Shown here in pieces: positions 44,401 to 55,975 of a stretch of 64,000 nucleotides of DNA. The translations under genes and the position numbers were made by a program. Below the pieces are notes generated by a model. It made no database searches. It saw nothing but the letters and a program-made list of their open reading frames with translations, and was not told the origin of the DNA. Numbering within the stretch: the first letter of the stretch is position 1; each line of letters begins with the position of its first letter. Source of the stretch: Gambelia wislizenii (taxonomy: Eukaryota; Chordata; Lepidosauria; Squamata; Crotaphytidae); NCBI GenBank assembly GCA_030847615.1, contig JAUMIR010000005.1:79332492-79396491 (forward strand). The letters run 5' to 3'.

Positions 44401-44402
44401 AA
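44326..44402. repeat. (GAAA)n microsatellite
   Basis: A run of GAAA units, impure at its left side, ends at 44402. The 63-aa minus frame across it is a Phe/Leu/Ser repeat artefact. Confidence 0.95.
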
Positions 44403-45069
44403 AGGTATCGGTAGCTCTATATATCTGCAGTCCAGTTCTGATGTACAAGCTGCAAACCAATAATATTCATAGGAAAGACAATAGATGTAATCTTGAATTA
44501 TTTGGTGTGAGCCAGAGAAGTTTGTACACCTGAAAGTTCCCTTGATATTGATTGGACTAAATGGCTAACTTTCCCAACGGGATCCAAAATATTGTGCCCA
44601 TCTATCAAAGAGATCAAACTTGGAGCCTGTCATTTTATCACCAGTTTCTGAGATAGAGAAAGCAATGACTCCACATGTAGAGGAAGCTAGATCTTTGATT
44701 ATGGTTGCTAGAGGGAGTGCTACATATGAATTGAGCATTTTAGGACGGATATCTCCACTCTGCATGCCACATAATTTATGTCTAGTGGCTTTCAATTGTT
44801 TTTAGTGGCACAGGGAAATTCTTTAGGACCCTATACATGGATAGCTTGCCATATAAACACATATGCAAGAGGGCCATTCTTTGCATGGAACACAAGGGAG
44901 ATTGATGCAAATTATGCTGATTTAATGGAAGCAGATTTAAATCAGCAAGGAAAAAAAGGTTGATTTGAATAATTAAAATCAAATTTCTCACTGATACTTA
45001 TTCCTAGGCGAGTGGATATAGGATTGCAGCTTAAATAAGGGAATATGAGAACAGGCACCTAAATAACCT
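44403..45069. other. Unassigned DNA
   Basis: Frames 44565-44795 and 44620-44805 mirror each other and lack domains. 45000-45040 has 'ggatataggattgcagctta', an end of the small TTGAATTCAAT-type repeat. Confidence 0.4.
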
Positions 45070-45292
45070 AAAGGCACCAGATCCTATCTGATCTTGGAAG
45101 CTAAGCAGGGTCAGCCCTAGTTAGTACTTGGATGATAGATCAACAACAAATACCATGTGCTGTAGGCTATATTTCAGAAGAAGGAACTGCCAAAACCATC
45201 TCTGAGTATTCCTTGCCTAAAAGAATCCTATGGAATGCATGGGGTCACTGAAAGTTGACAGGTGACTTGAAGGTACACACACACACACTGGA
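45070..45292 (+). mobile_element. 5S-rRNA-derived SINE
   Basis: The head contains AAGCTAAGCAGGGTC and TTAGTACTTGGATG, which are the A-box and intermediate part of the 5S rRNA internal promoter, then GTGCTGTAGGCT, the 5S 3' end. The body has 'gaaggaactgccaaaaccat', and the tail is 'gtcactgaaagttgacaggtgacttgaagg'-like followed by (AC)n. This matches the 5S-type SINEs of squamates. Transcription would be by RNA polymerase III using the internal promoter, if intact. Confidence 0.88.
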
Positions 45293-45329
45293 CAATTATG
45301 TCTTATCTTCTTTCCAGTTACTAGTTACA

Positions 45330-46210
45330 AATAGCTATCATCCTGGAGAGAAGTGACTAGTGGGATGCCACAGGGTTCTGCCCTGGGCCCAGTGCTATGC
45401 AACATCTTTATCAATGAGAGGGCATGCTTATCAAGTTTGCAGATGATACCAAATTAGGAGGGATACCTAATACTCTAGAGGACAGGATCAGAATCCAAAA
45501 TGACCTGAACAAATTAGAAAGCTGGGCCAAAACTAACAAAATGAATTTCAACAGGGAGAAATGTAGGATACTACACTTGGGCAGTAAAAATGAAATGCAC
45601 AGATATAGGATGGGTGATACATGGCTTGAGGGCAGTACATGGGAAAGGGATATAGGAGTCTTAGTGGACCGAAAGTTGATTGTGAGTAAAAAATGACGAA
45701 ATATGACATTCAACTCTCCCCGCGGTACTGCAACAGTACCGGCAGGGGCGAGCGTCATACGAAAGGGACGCTTTGCAGCGCAGCAGCCTCGTAAGCTGAC
45801 GAGGCTGCTTGCGTTACTTTCTTCATGTCCGAAAAAGTCCTTAGTCTGGAGAAGAGAAGGTTGAGAGGTGACATGATAGCCATGTTTAAATATTTGAAGG
45901 GATGTCATACTGAGGATGGGGCAAGCTTGTTTTCTGATGCTGCAGAGACTAGGACACAGAGCAATGCGTTCAAACTACAGGAAAAGAGATTCCACCTAAA
46001 CATTAGGAAGAACTTCCTGACAGTAAGAGCTGTTCGGAAGTTAAATACACTACCTTATAGTGTGGTGGAGTCTCCTTCTTTGGAGGTTTTTAAGCAGAGG
46101 CTGGATGGCTATCTGTCGGGAAATGATTTGATTGTGTATTCCTACATGGCAGGGGGTTGGACTGGGTGGCCCTTGTGGTCTCTTCCAACTCTATGATTCT
46201 TTGATTATGA
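45330..46210 (+). mobile_element. CR1 LINE with internal deletion and MITE remnant
   Basis: The left part has the 'GSALGPVLC' step region (45360-45410), a short gap, then [20 protein letters not shown] with an intact catalytic loop, up to DIGVLVDRKLIVSKK (45690). The right part resumes at [19 protein letters not shown] (45843) and ends at the CR1 3' terminus 'ctatgattctttgatt'. About 80 codons between are absent and a half foldback element lies there. Confidence 0.88.
45698..45840. mobile_element. Half copy of foldback transposon FB-A
   Basis: The sequence from 'ccgcggtactgcaacagtac' to GTCCGAAAAAGTCC matches the right arm of 5850-6178. The right border carries TTA (45841-45843), which is also CR1 sequence (tTTAgtctgg). 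The left arm and adjacent CR1 are missing, as expected if one deletion removed both. A chimeric minus frame (45411-45908) spans CR1 and this arm. Confidence 0.85.
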
Positions 46211-47049
46211 TTGTCCATTTTACTAAAAGTCATACAGTATCTATATTAACGTATGGTTATAATGAGGAATTACCTTACTCCCTTTGCACTGTAAATACAA
46301 TGTTTAGCTTCTTTTAAAATATGAGGGGTGTGGCCTTATTCAATGGTGCATGAGGAATACCACATGAGTCAAGTGCCAACTCATCTTGTGACCCATGCTG
46401 CTGCCTCATGCCCTATTGTGGGTGTTGAGATGGACAGTAGAAGAGTGCATTTTGTACTGAAGGCCAACATGAAAACAATTATTTTATTTATTTTTGAGAA
46501 ACAGGAACAAGTTACTTTTAAACAGTTGTAACTATAATGGTAACTGAGTGCTTTTGGGAGCTTTGGAATTATAACTGCAGCTAAATACTTTTGAACGTTT
46601 CTGATCTTGATCCTGTCTAGCTCACTTTGTCTCGATTCATTATCACTTTTTAGAAAAAGAACAGCAAACACAAATGAAATGCCCACAACAGATATGTAAA
46701 ATACAAGCTCTGGTAGTCATTGGGAAGACAAACAAATCAGAAGAAAATTAAATGCCTGTGTTTAATATTAATATTTAATAAACAATTGGTTCTTTGTGTA
46801 CAGTTTAATTCATCATCCCGCAGAGGCAGTGATTCATCTTATAGCTCCACCACAGTGCCACAATTGTAGAGCTAACAGCTGTACTGCTCATATTACTTAT
46901 ATTAAACTAGTTATTTAAGAGAAGCTTTCAATTTAATTTTTTATTTTTAAAAACCTTTTAAATTAAAAATCCAATTTTAATTTTAAACATTTTCAATTTT
47001 TTTTAAAAAAAAATCTACATCAACCGTATGGCTACATATGCATAACTAA
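46211..47049. other. Unassigned AT-rich DNA
   Basis: No supported gene; A/T-rich simple sequence occupies 46930-47015. Confidence 0.45.
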
Positions 47050-47420
47050 TGACTTTATCAAACCACCCTTCCAAAACATTCTTTTGCTGGCATAATTTGT
47101 GCCACTTTGTGCTGGCAAAAGAATGCACCATACCTCACTTTCCTTGCATCCTGGCAAAAGGCTTCCCTGGCAATGAACAAGGAGCAAACAGAGCTCTGTG
47201 GATTCTTGAGAGAATACCTAGTGCAGAAAATTTAAAACCAAACCAAAAATAACACTCAAAAAGTTGCAGAAAGCACACAAACACACTTAAAAACTCACAA
47301 GAAAGCTGGGGAGGTCATAAAAAGAACGCCACCTACCTGGATGTTGCGATGTCACCTAGCCGGACCAGTCATTGATATTGCATTCACGTGAATACAATGG
47401 TGCACAGATTCAAATGCAGA
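47050..47420. mobile_element. MITE, GGACTTTATC family, truncated
   Basis: It opens TGACTTTATCAAACCACC and contains 'attcttttgctggcataatt', 'aaggcttccctggcaatgaa' and 'tacctggatgttgcgat', in the order of the full copies. It breaks off after 'tggtgcacagattcaaatgc'; no second terminus follows. TAA precedes it. Confidence 0.8.
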
Positions 47421-47645
47421 AGAACCCAGTGTGTATTTGTGTCTGTGACAGATACATTAATTGATGTTTATAAAGCCATAAGTATACGTTTAGCATTTCT
47501 TTGATGACACAAAATTGTAGGTATAATATTGAACAGGATTTTTTTGTAATTTCATTTTTTAAAATTAAACATGCTGGTGGTTTTTTAAAAAAATCTTTAA
47601 ATACCTTTTCATTGATTTTATCTTCCTTTATAATATATATGTTAC

Positions 47646-48300
47646 CTGGAGATACAAGAAAACAATCGGAACATTTTACCATATGTGGTGGAATTGTGAG
47701 GAAACCAAGAAATACTGGTGGAAAATACACTACTTGATTACCAAAACATTAAATATAAATTTTAAATGTGAACCTGAAATATATCTATTGAATATGCTAC
47801 ATAATGTAAACAAAATAGATCAGGAAAGATGGGGTAAAATACTTTTGTATATGATTACAGTGGCAACAGTGGCTTTTGCCAAAAAGTGGAAGAATCATAA
47901 CACACCATTGGTGGAAGAATGGATGATAAAGCTTTATGATATGTACGAGATGGATAGAATGACAATGATGTTAGATGATAGAAAAACAACTAAAAGTATA
48001 GAGGACTGGAAAATTCTCACTGAGCTGTGGAGAGAGAAATGGGGAGAAATAGCAACAATGAGTACTGAATAAAGTAGCATCCAAATTAATTGTAATAAGG
48101 GGGAAATAGAAGGAAATAGATTATAGAGAGAAGGGGGAGTATTATTATGTGAAAATCAACACTTGATGGGAAGAAAGAAGGAAGTATTTTGTTTTCTTGT
48201 CAATGTTTGTATAGATGTTGGTTTATGTAAACAGTGTGTAATTTTGTTTGTGAAGCTGTATGTTTTTATATGCATTTTATGTTTTTATGTTTTATATAAT
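47646..48300 (+). mobile_element. L1 LINE, 3' end
   Basis: The plus frame 47683-48072 (with 'TWRYKKTIGTFYHM' just upstream) shows MWWNCEETKKYWWKIHYLI, a Cys/His-containing L1 ORF2 C-terminal segment, WGKILLYMITVATVAFAKKW, then EEWMIKLYDMYEMDR and LWREKWGEI. A non-coding tail follows. 5' truncation is typical of L1 insertions. The frame is open to its natural end, so this copy is fairly young. Confidence 0.8.
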
Positions 48301-48606
48301 AACACATACATTACCTGAATGCACCCTCATGTGGTGACTGCTTGTTTTTACCATACAAAATTAACCCATTGTCTAAAACCTGATATAGTTACTTTACCTC
48401 AACTTTAAGAAGAAAAAGGAATTAAAAACTCACTCAGTGTCATCAGATCTAATTCTTAATCTAATAATGCACTTTAGCATATTTACTTGCCAGATCTGGT
48501 TCTTCTCCTAGATCGTTGCAGATCTGCCTGGCATATACATCATATTATCTTCTAATTCAGCAGGATGTAAATCATAGAAGGAGTAATGAAATCTGTTCTA
48601 GTCTCT
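48301..48606. other. Unassigned DNA
   Basis: No gene or repeat could be supported here. Confidence 0.45.
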
Positions 48607-49533
48607 GGGGTCGTTTCCACGGCAAAATAAATCCTCAAAGAATGCGACAAGAAGCCTGATAGTTCCCACACATCTCGAAGCAACAGCGCCCTTTTCAAAA
48701 GGAGGGGGTGCAAAAAACCCATAAGTTGCGCAGTATCAGCTTTCGCTAGTTTTCCGCACTTTTTTGATTAAGTTCGCGAAAATGCGCATACTTTACCGTG
48801 GGAACTAACGATCGTGTAAACTGGCATCTGCCTTTTCGAATTACTGTGAGCAGAGCTGAATCCTGATTGGTTGGAGTGCTTTATCCGAATAGACTGAAGG
48901 GTTGGAGAGAAGAAATTCACCCTCCTTCTGCTTGCAACTCACTTTGGAAAACGGAGCCCTTCCTGTCTATCTTTTGGGGGGGTGGGAAGATGCTTCGCTG
49001 CTTCGCTGGGGTGTGTGGGGGTGTGTGTGTGCTGGAAAACAGCCGATCGCATGTTCGTTCTTTTGTTTGTTTGTCCTTCCATTCACTTGCCTTTATTCAA
49101 GCCTTCAGAGGGAGGGAAACCAAATGAGGCAAGCCCTAGTTCTGTGGTGTGTGTTTGTGTGTGCATGCAATCTGCTCCACTATGCTTTTGCTTGTTCGTG
49201 CTTTCATTGACTCCTTTCTTTACAAAAGCCTTTCAGGGCTGGGGACGGGGGAGTTTGTCAGATCGCTCTTTCGATTGCTTGTTTGTTTGTCCTTTTTCTT
49301 TCCTCTCATTATTTATGGTTTCCATGACCCCCTCCTTGCTCCCTCCCCGCCTCCTGCCTGACTTTAATCATCTGGAGGCGATTCCCCCCCACCTTTGCCT
49401 GTGTGAATTAAGCAAAACAGAAAGTGTCTGGATCATTCGAAATGCCAGGCACCCGTGTGATTTATGCGCTCCTGATACGAAAGGACGGTAATCCGGAATC
49501 TGGCGAACTTTTTCCTGTCGTGGAACCGGCCCC
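48607..49533. mobile_element. GC/CpG-rich inverted-repeat element, 927 bp
   Basis: The ends GGGGTCGTTTCCACGGC and GTCGTGGAACCGGCCCC mirror each other over 17 bases with three mismatches, and TCT lies on both sides (48604-48606, 49534-49536). The 3-bp duplication fits a PIF/Harbinger-like non-autonomous element. The interior is GC-rich with CpG at 48700-48860 and 49430-49520 and GTGT/TTTG runs between. The frames 48867-49624 (Cys/Val/Phe-rich) show no transposase or MADF signature. Confidence 0.8.
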
Positions 49534-49599
49534 TCTGTACTCTGAACACCTGACAAAAAATTCCAAGTGCTTTACGGACTGCACTCTGCTTGTGAGGAC

Positions 49600-49930
49600 T
49601 GGTAATTTAAAGAGCTGTCTCTGAGAAACTTTAATTATCTTTCTCTATCCAATTAGTGAGGACTGTTCTTCCAGGCCATCTGAAGAGAATACACCAAAGC
49701 CAAGGGACATTGTCATTTGTGCGTCCTTGTTCTTTAACTATCACTGGTGGTCAAAATCACCTTCATAATAATCCTTTTTAGAAAGGTCTGCGATTATGGT
49801 TTTTATTGCCTCACTTAGACTCAAGAGTTTATTAGTGGCGTTTAGCCTCTGGCCAGGAGAGTTTTAATGTCTCCAGATGGTACAATGTCTGGCACTTAAC
49901 ATTGTAGAGATTTAATTTTTCTCCTCAAAT
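49600..49930. other. Low-repeat stretch, possibly conserved non-coding
   Basis: There is no repeat or frame. It contains AATTA/TAATT cores ('ctttaattatctttctc', 'ccaattagtgagg') of the kind bound by homeodomain proteins. Function is unproven. Confidence 0.22.
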
Positions 49931-50167
49931 CAGAAAAGCACAAAGTACTTTTCCTATAATGATCTTCTTATGCCATTTTCCAAACAATATTGTTGGATTA
50001 AATTTGTGTGTTTACCCGAACATATTCCTTTTTTGGCTGGGTGGTAGAAAAGAAATGCGATCCCATGTCTGCTATTCAAAAAATGTGATTTTTTTTCAAA
50101 AAAATTTGATATTTATTGTACTTTGGTACAAAAGCTCTGAGGATAAATGTTCACAGAACTGTGTTCT

Positions 50168-50246
50168 CCAAAGCTGAGACATTACACATTGGAATTGGAC
50201 TGGGACAAAACTGAGATGTTACAAATTGGAATTGGACTGGGATATT
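50168..50246. repeat. Tandem duplication, about 39 bp x 2
   Basis: 'attggaattggactggga' occurs twice, each time preceded by a 'ctgaga..ttaca' block. Confidence 0.85.
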
Positions 50247-51165
50247 GGTATAACATCACTTCATCTCCATGAGGCACTAACATCAAATACCATAATTTAG
50301 AGTGGCTGTCCATAAACACTTCCAACTAGTTTCTCCCTGCCCCGCCCCCACTTTCTATGTTGTTATATTAGGACTCACTTCAACAAACTGGCCTTTCTTC
50401 TAAATGGGTGCACATGCCCAAAGGTTCTTGGCTGACTTTTTGGGTAGTGGAACAACAACCTTTTCTTCTTTTTCCTTTTTGCAACTGTAAGATGTGCAAT
50501 AGTCCACCATTTCACTTTTCATGTAATGCTCCACATGTTTTGTCAGCCTAATGCACTACAAGAGAAATAGTGGTTTTGGAGGAGACTGATTAATTCAGGT
50601 CTTCACCTATCACCAATCTAGATAGGCACTGTATGAAACTCTTTGGGAGAGCATTCCAGGTTGTTCCCCCTTCACCTCAGCCATCATCCCTCACATGAGG
50701 ACACTCTGAAAATATCCCCTCTCTGTAAGATCTTAGCACATTACTTTACTAAAGCAGAGATATATTGTGTTGCACATGTGGAAAACAATGTATATTTGTA
50801 TATTTATATTCCATATATTTATATTTATATATTTATTTTCAGGAAAGCATTGTTCCTTCCCTGTTCCATCTTTCTGTTGAACTTAGTTTCAAAAGATAGT
50901 CATGTTTATGTGCATGATTTCAATGTTCTAATTCATATCATGACAAAGTGACTTAAAACCAAATCGTTTCCTGTCCTATTCTTCCTTTACACACTGACTC
51001 ATCTGGATGTTACTTCATTTTCTGAAAAGCCACTTTGAGATGGCAGCGTGTGTGAGAGGAAGAGGAGGGGAGAAAGAAAGAGACTCTATGAGGCTTGTGT
51101 CTAATATTTTGTCTCAGATGTGCTTCTCTTTTGTCTTTGGCTTGGCAACTATAACAAACTTCTAG

Positions 51166-51987
51166 GGACTTTATCAGACACAGCAAAAATGGCATTATAA
51201 CAATACCACATAAACACAAAAGGGTGCGCATACCAGAAGATGTCATCCTTTCATGTTTATGTCTTGTAAATAAGGCGTTCTATTTTATTGATGGGACAAG
51301 CCGTCAATAGATCGGCTGTGGCGATTTTTTGTTGGCATTGCCGGCGTTTGAAACCTTGCACCTTTTCTCCCTTGTACAGTTGTCCCTTCATATTCGCTGG
51401 AGTTTGGTTCCAGGACCCTCCATGGATACCAAAATCCGTGAATAATCAAGTCCCATTATATGCAATGGCATAGCAAAATGGTGTGCCTTATATAAGATGG
51501 CAAAATCAAGGTTTGCTTTTTGGATTATTATTTTTTTTAAGAATATTTTCAAGCCATGAATACTTAAATCCATGGATACCAAATCCGTGGATATGGAGAG
51601 ACAACTGTAATTACATTATGAATGGCTACTCCGGCCAGAAAACTTCCAAGTGAGATTGTAACAACCAGGTAGCGGATGCTCTTTTTATGGATATCTCTGG
51701 TTTATTTGGAACTTTTAAAGTGTGTTCCTGTGCTTTTAAAAACCTTTTTTGCGCTATTTTTGTTTTATTTTTTAAATTTCCCTCACTCATGTCTTCTCGC
51801 AAGAATCTATGGGATTTCATTCCAGGAAGTGAACGGAGCTCTGTTCACTCTTCCATCATTGTTGGGGCTCCCTTTGGACAGGATTGCAGGAACTGGAAGT
51901 GTGGTAAAGGGGGTTCTTTTGCCAGCATGAAGATGTCACAAATTATGCCAGCAAAAGAAAGGAAAGAAGGTTGGTTTGATAAAGTCC
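51166..51987. mobile_element. MITE, GGACTTTATC family, carrying a Tigger-like MITE
   Basis: The ends GGACTTTATCAGACAC and TTGATAAAGTCC are flanked by TAG (51163-51165, 51988-51990). Without the nested element and its TA copy it is 589 bp, matching the uninterrupted copy. Blocks 'caaaagggtgcgcatacc', 'gttctattttattgatggg' and 'attatgccagcaaaagaa' are shared. Confidence 0.93.
51377..51607. mobile_element. Tigger/pogo-like MITE (nested)
   Basis: The 231-bp element begins CAGTTGTCCCTTCATATTCG and ends GGAGAGACAACTG with TA on both sides. It is the inverted counterpart of 17048-17277 in internal order. Confidence 0.92.
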
Positions 51988-51990
51988 TAG

Positions 51991-52544
51991 GACAGGGCCC
52001 TGGTGCTACATGCAGCCTCTCAAGATTGTTTTTGCAGCCCTCAAAACTCTACAGGCTGCTCTTTTTCTAACTAAATGGCATCTCCTGAAAGTCTCCAGGC
52101 ATGACAATCCACCTCTTAAAATAGGTTAAAGCCATTTCCATTGTTTAACATCCAAAAGAAACCATTTCAAAAATAATAATAATACATGAACTTCTGCCAC
52201 ATCCCCTTTTTTGTGTGTGGCATTTTTGGAAGACCTTGTAGCCTCACCCCACAACATCCCAGGGGCATAAAATTGTTCCCCCCCAAGCCCACCACAGTTG
52301 CTCACCCCCATTGTAGGAGCTTGAACTGGCCAAGAGGATACCAAACTACATGCAAGCTATCTTCTGTAATTGTCATAAGCAAATGGCAAAAAAGCATAGT
52401 AGTTGGCACATAGGAAGGTGCTTTATATTAGGGGTCCTTTTAGCTGGATGGATCCAAGCAATTTCCAATCAGATTAAATGAATAGACGACCTTCTGTTTC
52501 ATCATCAAAACAATTTATAAAGATGTTGACAAAACCAGACTTCA
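51991..52544. other. Unassigned DNA
   Basis: No supported gene. Frames 52126-52344 and 52186-52413 mirror each other and lack domains. Confidence 0.45.
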
Positions 52545-54063
52545 GGGTTCTGTCCAGTGTTGTTCAATATCTTTATAAATGACTTTGATGATGGAATAGA
52601 AGGCATGTTTATCAAATCTGTAGATGACAACAAATTAGAAGGGATAGCTAAAACTCCAGAGGACATAATCAGGATCCAAAATCAGCTTGATAGATTGGAG
52701 AGCTAGACCTAAACTAACAAAATTAATTTCAGTAGGGGTAAAAGCAGGGTACTACATCTCAGCAGGAAAAATGAAATACACAAGTATAGGATAGGTGACA
52801 TCTGGCTTGAAATCAGTACAAGTGAAAAGGATCTAGGGGTCTTAGTAGACTACAAGCTATACATTAGTCAACAATGTAAAAAAAGTGGTCAAAAGGCGAA
52901 TGCAATTCTAGGCTGCAACAACAGGCTTATAGTGTCCAGATCAAGGGAAGTAGTGCCACTCTCTTCTGCTTTAGTCAGACCTCACCCGGAATACTGTGTC
53001 CAGTTCTGGGCACCACACTTCAAGAAGGATATTGACAAGTAGCACATCTCCTCTGGCACATGGTCAGAGGTGGTGACCAAGATGATCAAAAGTATGGAGA
53101 CCATGTCTTATGAGGAATGACTTAGGGAGCTTAGGTATGTTTAGCCTGGAGAAGACTGAGAGGTAACATGATATCCCTTTCTAAATATCTGAAGGGATGT
53201 CAAATAGAAGATGGAGCAAACTTGTTTTCTAATGCTCTAGAGACTAAAACACAATTGATTCAAATTAAAAGAAAATAGATTTCACCTAAACATTAGGAAG
53301 ATCTTCTTGATTGTAAGAGCTGTTCAATAGTGGAATAGATTCCCTTGGAGGGTAATGAGTCTTCCTTGGAGGTCTTGAAACAGAGATGGGATGGGAATCT
53401 CCCAGGAGTGCTTTTATTGTGTGTTCCTGCATGGTAGGGGTTAGACTGAATGAGCCTTGTGATCCTTTCCAGCTATTGGGCCCCATCTATACGAGGGGGG
53501 GAATGGAGTACCTTGCAGTAATGGCATTTCTCAGCAGCAGTGACTCATCTTAATGGTGTTTTTGGCCCCAGAAGCCTGCATAAGCTTCACATGCCAGATG
53601 GTGGCTAGTACTTCGCTGCCACCAATGCCGCCACATTGTCTAAGGTACGCTGGAGTGATAGAGTGATTTTTTTCGAGTTAAAAGGACAGCAAAACAAAAA
53701 AAAAACCCCACATTTTATCACCTTAGTGATCACTTGCTAAGGCAAAACTCCAACCTGTTAACAAGCCCCGCCCCCATGCTCACCTAGCCAATTAGCTTTG
53801 ACCTTCCTCTCATATGGGAAAGTGATTCAAAGCAAATTGTTTGTCCAAACGAGCAGGAATGTGCACCCCTTCACTGTTGTTGTTTTTAAAACTATGGGAA
53901 AAGCCGCAAAGGCTTTTCCAGCGCTATTTTTTGCTGTTTTGGGTCCCCCTTCTTCTGAATACTGTGGATTGATGTGGAATCCCATTTGGACAGGTAGAAT
54001 TCTGAGCAAATTCCATGATGGTTATTTTCACCATTTGGACAACCCCTTTGATTCTATGATTTA
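52545..54063 (+). mobile_element. CR1 LINE, decayed, with an insert
   Basis: The plus strand from 52545 shows decayed CR1: 'tgttcaatatctttataaatgactt', the catalytic loop region 'atcaaatctgtagatgacaa' (FADD now VDD), 'cggaatactgtgtccagttctgggc' and the C-terminal 'ggtcttgaaacagagatggg'. Its last bases lie beyond an insert: 'ctttccagctatt' at 53477 and 'tttgattctatgattt' at 54047-54062. Many stops indicate it is older than the other CR1 copies. Confidence 0.85.
53478..54046. mobile_element. Inverted-repeat element inside CR1 (FB-C-like end)
   Basis: The insert begins GGGCCCCATCTATACG, similar to the FB-C terminus at 13479, and ends CATTTGGACAACCCC. Adjacent trinucleotides ATT and TTT are a near match. 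The interior (CCCCGCCCCC, CCAAT) has no coding content. The boundaries come mainly from the CR1 interruption. Confidence 0.55.
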
Positions 54064-54139
54064 GGAAAAGACAATCCATATTAACTTTCTTGACAGATTT
54101 TATGTAGGAAAGAAAAGATGGAAGTGTGTGGGGAGGGGC

Positions 54140-54336
54140 ATGACACCATCATACTACCCTGAACATACTAATCTTGTCTGATTTTGGATAGTACCTTGAT
54201 AAGAGACTACCAGGGAATGTCAGGTATCTTGAACTAACACTAAAAAAACAGTCCTGCCTGTCAGAGTACACAATACTGAGCTAGGTGGACTAACAATGGT
54301 CTGAGTCAGTAAAAGAAGGTTTCCTATGTTCTTATA
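54140..54336 (+). mobile_element. 5S-derived SINE, second subtype
   Basis: A decayed 5S-like head ('ctaatcttgtctgattttgg', 'gtaccttgataagagactac', 'cagggaatgtcagg') precedes a different body, 'actgagctaggtggactaac' to 'ggtttcctatgttctta'. The tail therefore differs from that of the copy at 45070. Confidence 0.6.
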
Positions 54337-55739
54337 TAAAGGTTACTCATGGAAGACAATGCCATTTGGATCCCATAAATGTATGTATGAATGAGGCAGG
54401 GGAATTGCACAATAAAATCTTCTTTGGGTTCCATTCCAGGCCAAGCCTTTCATCTCCGTAGCCCAGTATTGTCTGCTCTGGATAGCAGCTCTCCAAAATG
54501 TCAGGCACAGGTCATTTTGATTACCTGCCTGATCCTTTTTAGGACTCAGCTAAAGGGTTTTTGTAGGGATTGACTTTGATATCTTGGTGCCTCCCTATAC
54601 CCACATCTCTGTGTAATAGATATCTTCCCAGGGCCTCATTGGTCACAGTCTTAGGGGAAAGTAATAATAATAACCTGTTTGAGAAATATGTCAATGTTTT
54701 GCTTTTCCCCCTACTTCATCCTAATTCCCAGTTATATTTTCAACTGACTTCTGAGCACACATAATGATATAATGAGTAACAGAGTCAACTGGTAGATTCA
54801 CTTCCATATGAGTGGGGGATCCAGTTTTAATCTTCCTGTTGCCTTTCTTGCAGCTGCTGATGCTTGAAGCAGAAGCTTTGGCACCAGCAGAGCATCTGTT
54901 CAGATTAGAACAGCTGTGGGTAGAGGATATGTAAAATTAAGTGTGGACTTGCTGGTCACCCCTGATGAGTATAGATTAAGATATGTACTTTTTGCTAACA
55001 TCTTTTTTATTATTTTATTATATCTCAAAATAAAGTCCTAGCAACTAGGTCAGCTGTTTGTCTGCCAATGAAAAGTAATGACAGTCTTGTTCTGTGGTTT
55101 TTATTGTTGTTATCAAGAGAAGGGGCAATTTGATATTACACAGTTACGGCACTAGAATTGAACTCTCTGTGGAATCCTGTGATTTACAGTCTACAGAGGG
55201 GTATTTAGAATCCAATATTTGCAATACTTGGGGTAAGTGAGCTAAAGTGAACAGGAATGGGACATTTTCAGTCAGATAATTCCATGGGGTTTTAATCTGG
55301 AAAGGAAGAAATGGGGTGGCATTAATAGTGAGATGAGATGTAACAAAAGTAATCAAGGGATATAATGAAATTCTGACTGACTAAAATCAATACGACTCGG
55401 GGGGGGGGATCAATATAACCATAATCCAAGCTTGTACTTCAGCTGCAGAGGCAGAAGAAGAAGAAACTGAAAAATTCTATCTTCGGGTTCAGAAACAAAA
55501 TGATCACACATCAGAACAGGACACAGCTTGGTTATTGGAATTCAAATGCAGAAAACAGCAAAAACCAAACATCGCTGGAGAATTTGGCATCCATCAAGAA
55601 ATGAAGCAGGAGAGTGATTTATTGAATTTTGTGAGGCTGACAGTTTGTTCATTGCAAATACATTCTTAAGGCAACCAAAAAGACAGCTTGTTGTCCTTTT
55701 GTCTACAGGTTAAAACCTTTTCATTCCAGCAAGCTTTTA
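54337..55739. other. Unassigned DNA
   Basis: No supported gene. Frames 54391-54573, 54570-54764 and 55144-55356 have no domain. A G run lies at 55399-55407. Confidence 0.45.
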
Positions 55740-55975
55740 AAACAGATTTTTTTTAAAGAACAGGCTGGGGCTTCTGTGTTGTTTTAACCGAACTGTTTTT
55801 AAGAGCTTAAAAATACAGTTTCATTTTAATTGCATTTAATGCATTTAATGTGAGGGGTGAACCGTGTTAATACTGTAAATAGTTTAATTCTTTTTGTATG
55901 TTTTAATTGTATTGTTGTTTTAAACTATGAGTCGCTTTGAGTCTCGATTTTGGGGAAATTGGGAAATAACAACGA
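55740..55975 (+). mobile_element. LINE 3' tail (L2-like)
   Basis: The order 'tttttgtatgttttaattgt', 'actatgagtcgctttgagtc' and 'gattttggggaaattgggaa' corresponds to the 3' end of L2-like LINEs. No coding part is visible. Confidence 0.45.

Larger units (their letters stand above)
49537..51165. other. Unassigned DNA, first part low-repeat
   Basis: 49600-49930 is free of repeats and a candidate for conserved non-coding DNA. A tandem duplication of about 39 bp occupies 50168-50246. A TATATTT-rich run lies at 50793-50842. No gene is supported. Confidence 0.4.

Noticed and set aside
44269..44460. Frame with Phe-Leu-Ser repeats resembling a membrane protein
   Set aside because: It is the translation of the (GAAA)n microsatellite on the opposite strand.
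45070..45190. A 5S rRNA gene
   Set aside because: Only parts of 5S are kept, with mutations in the intermediate region, and the sequence continues into a SINE body and tail.
45411..45908. 165-aa minus-strand open frame
   Set aside because: It runs antisense through CR1 and through half of a foldback transposon; the sense-strand CR1 protein explains the sequence.
48867..49624. Overlapping Cys/Val/Phe-rich frames that could suggest a small secreted protein gene
   Set aside because: They lie in a GC-rich transposon, come from GTGT and TTTG runs, have no signal peptide followed by a conserved domain, and overlap in several frames.
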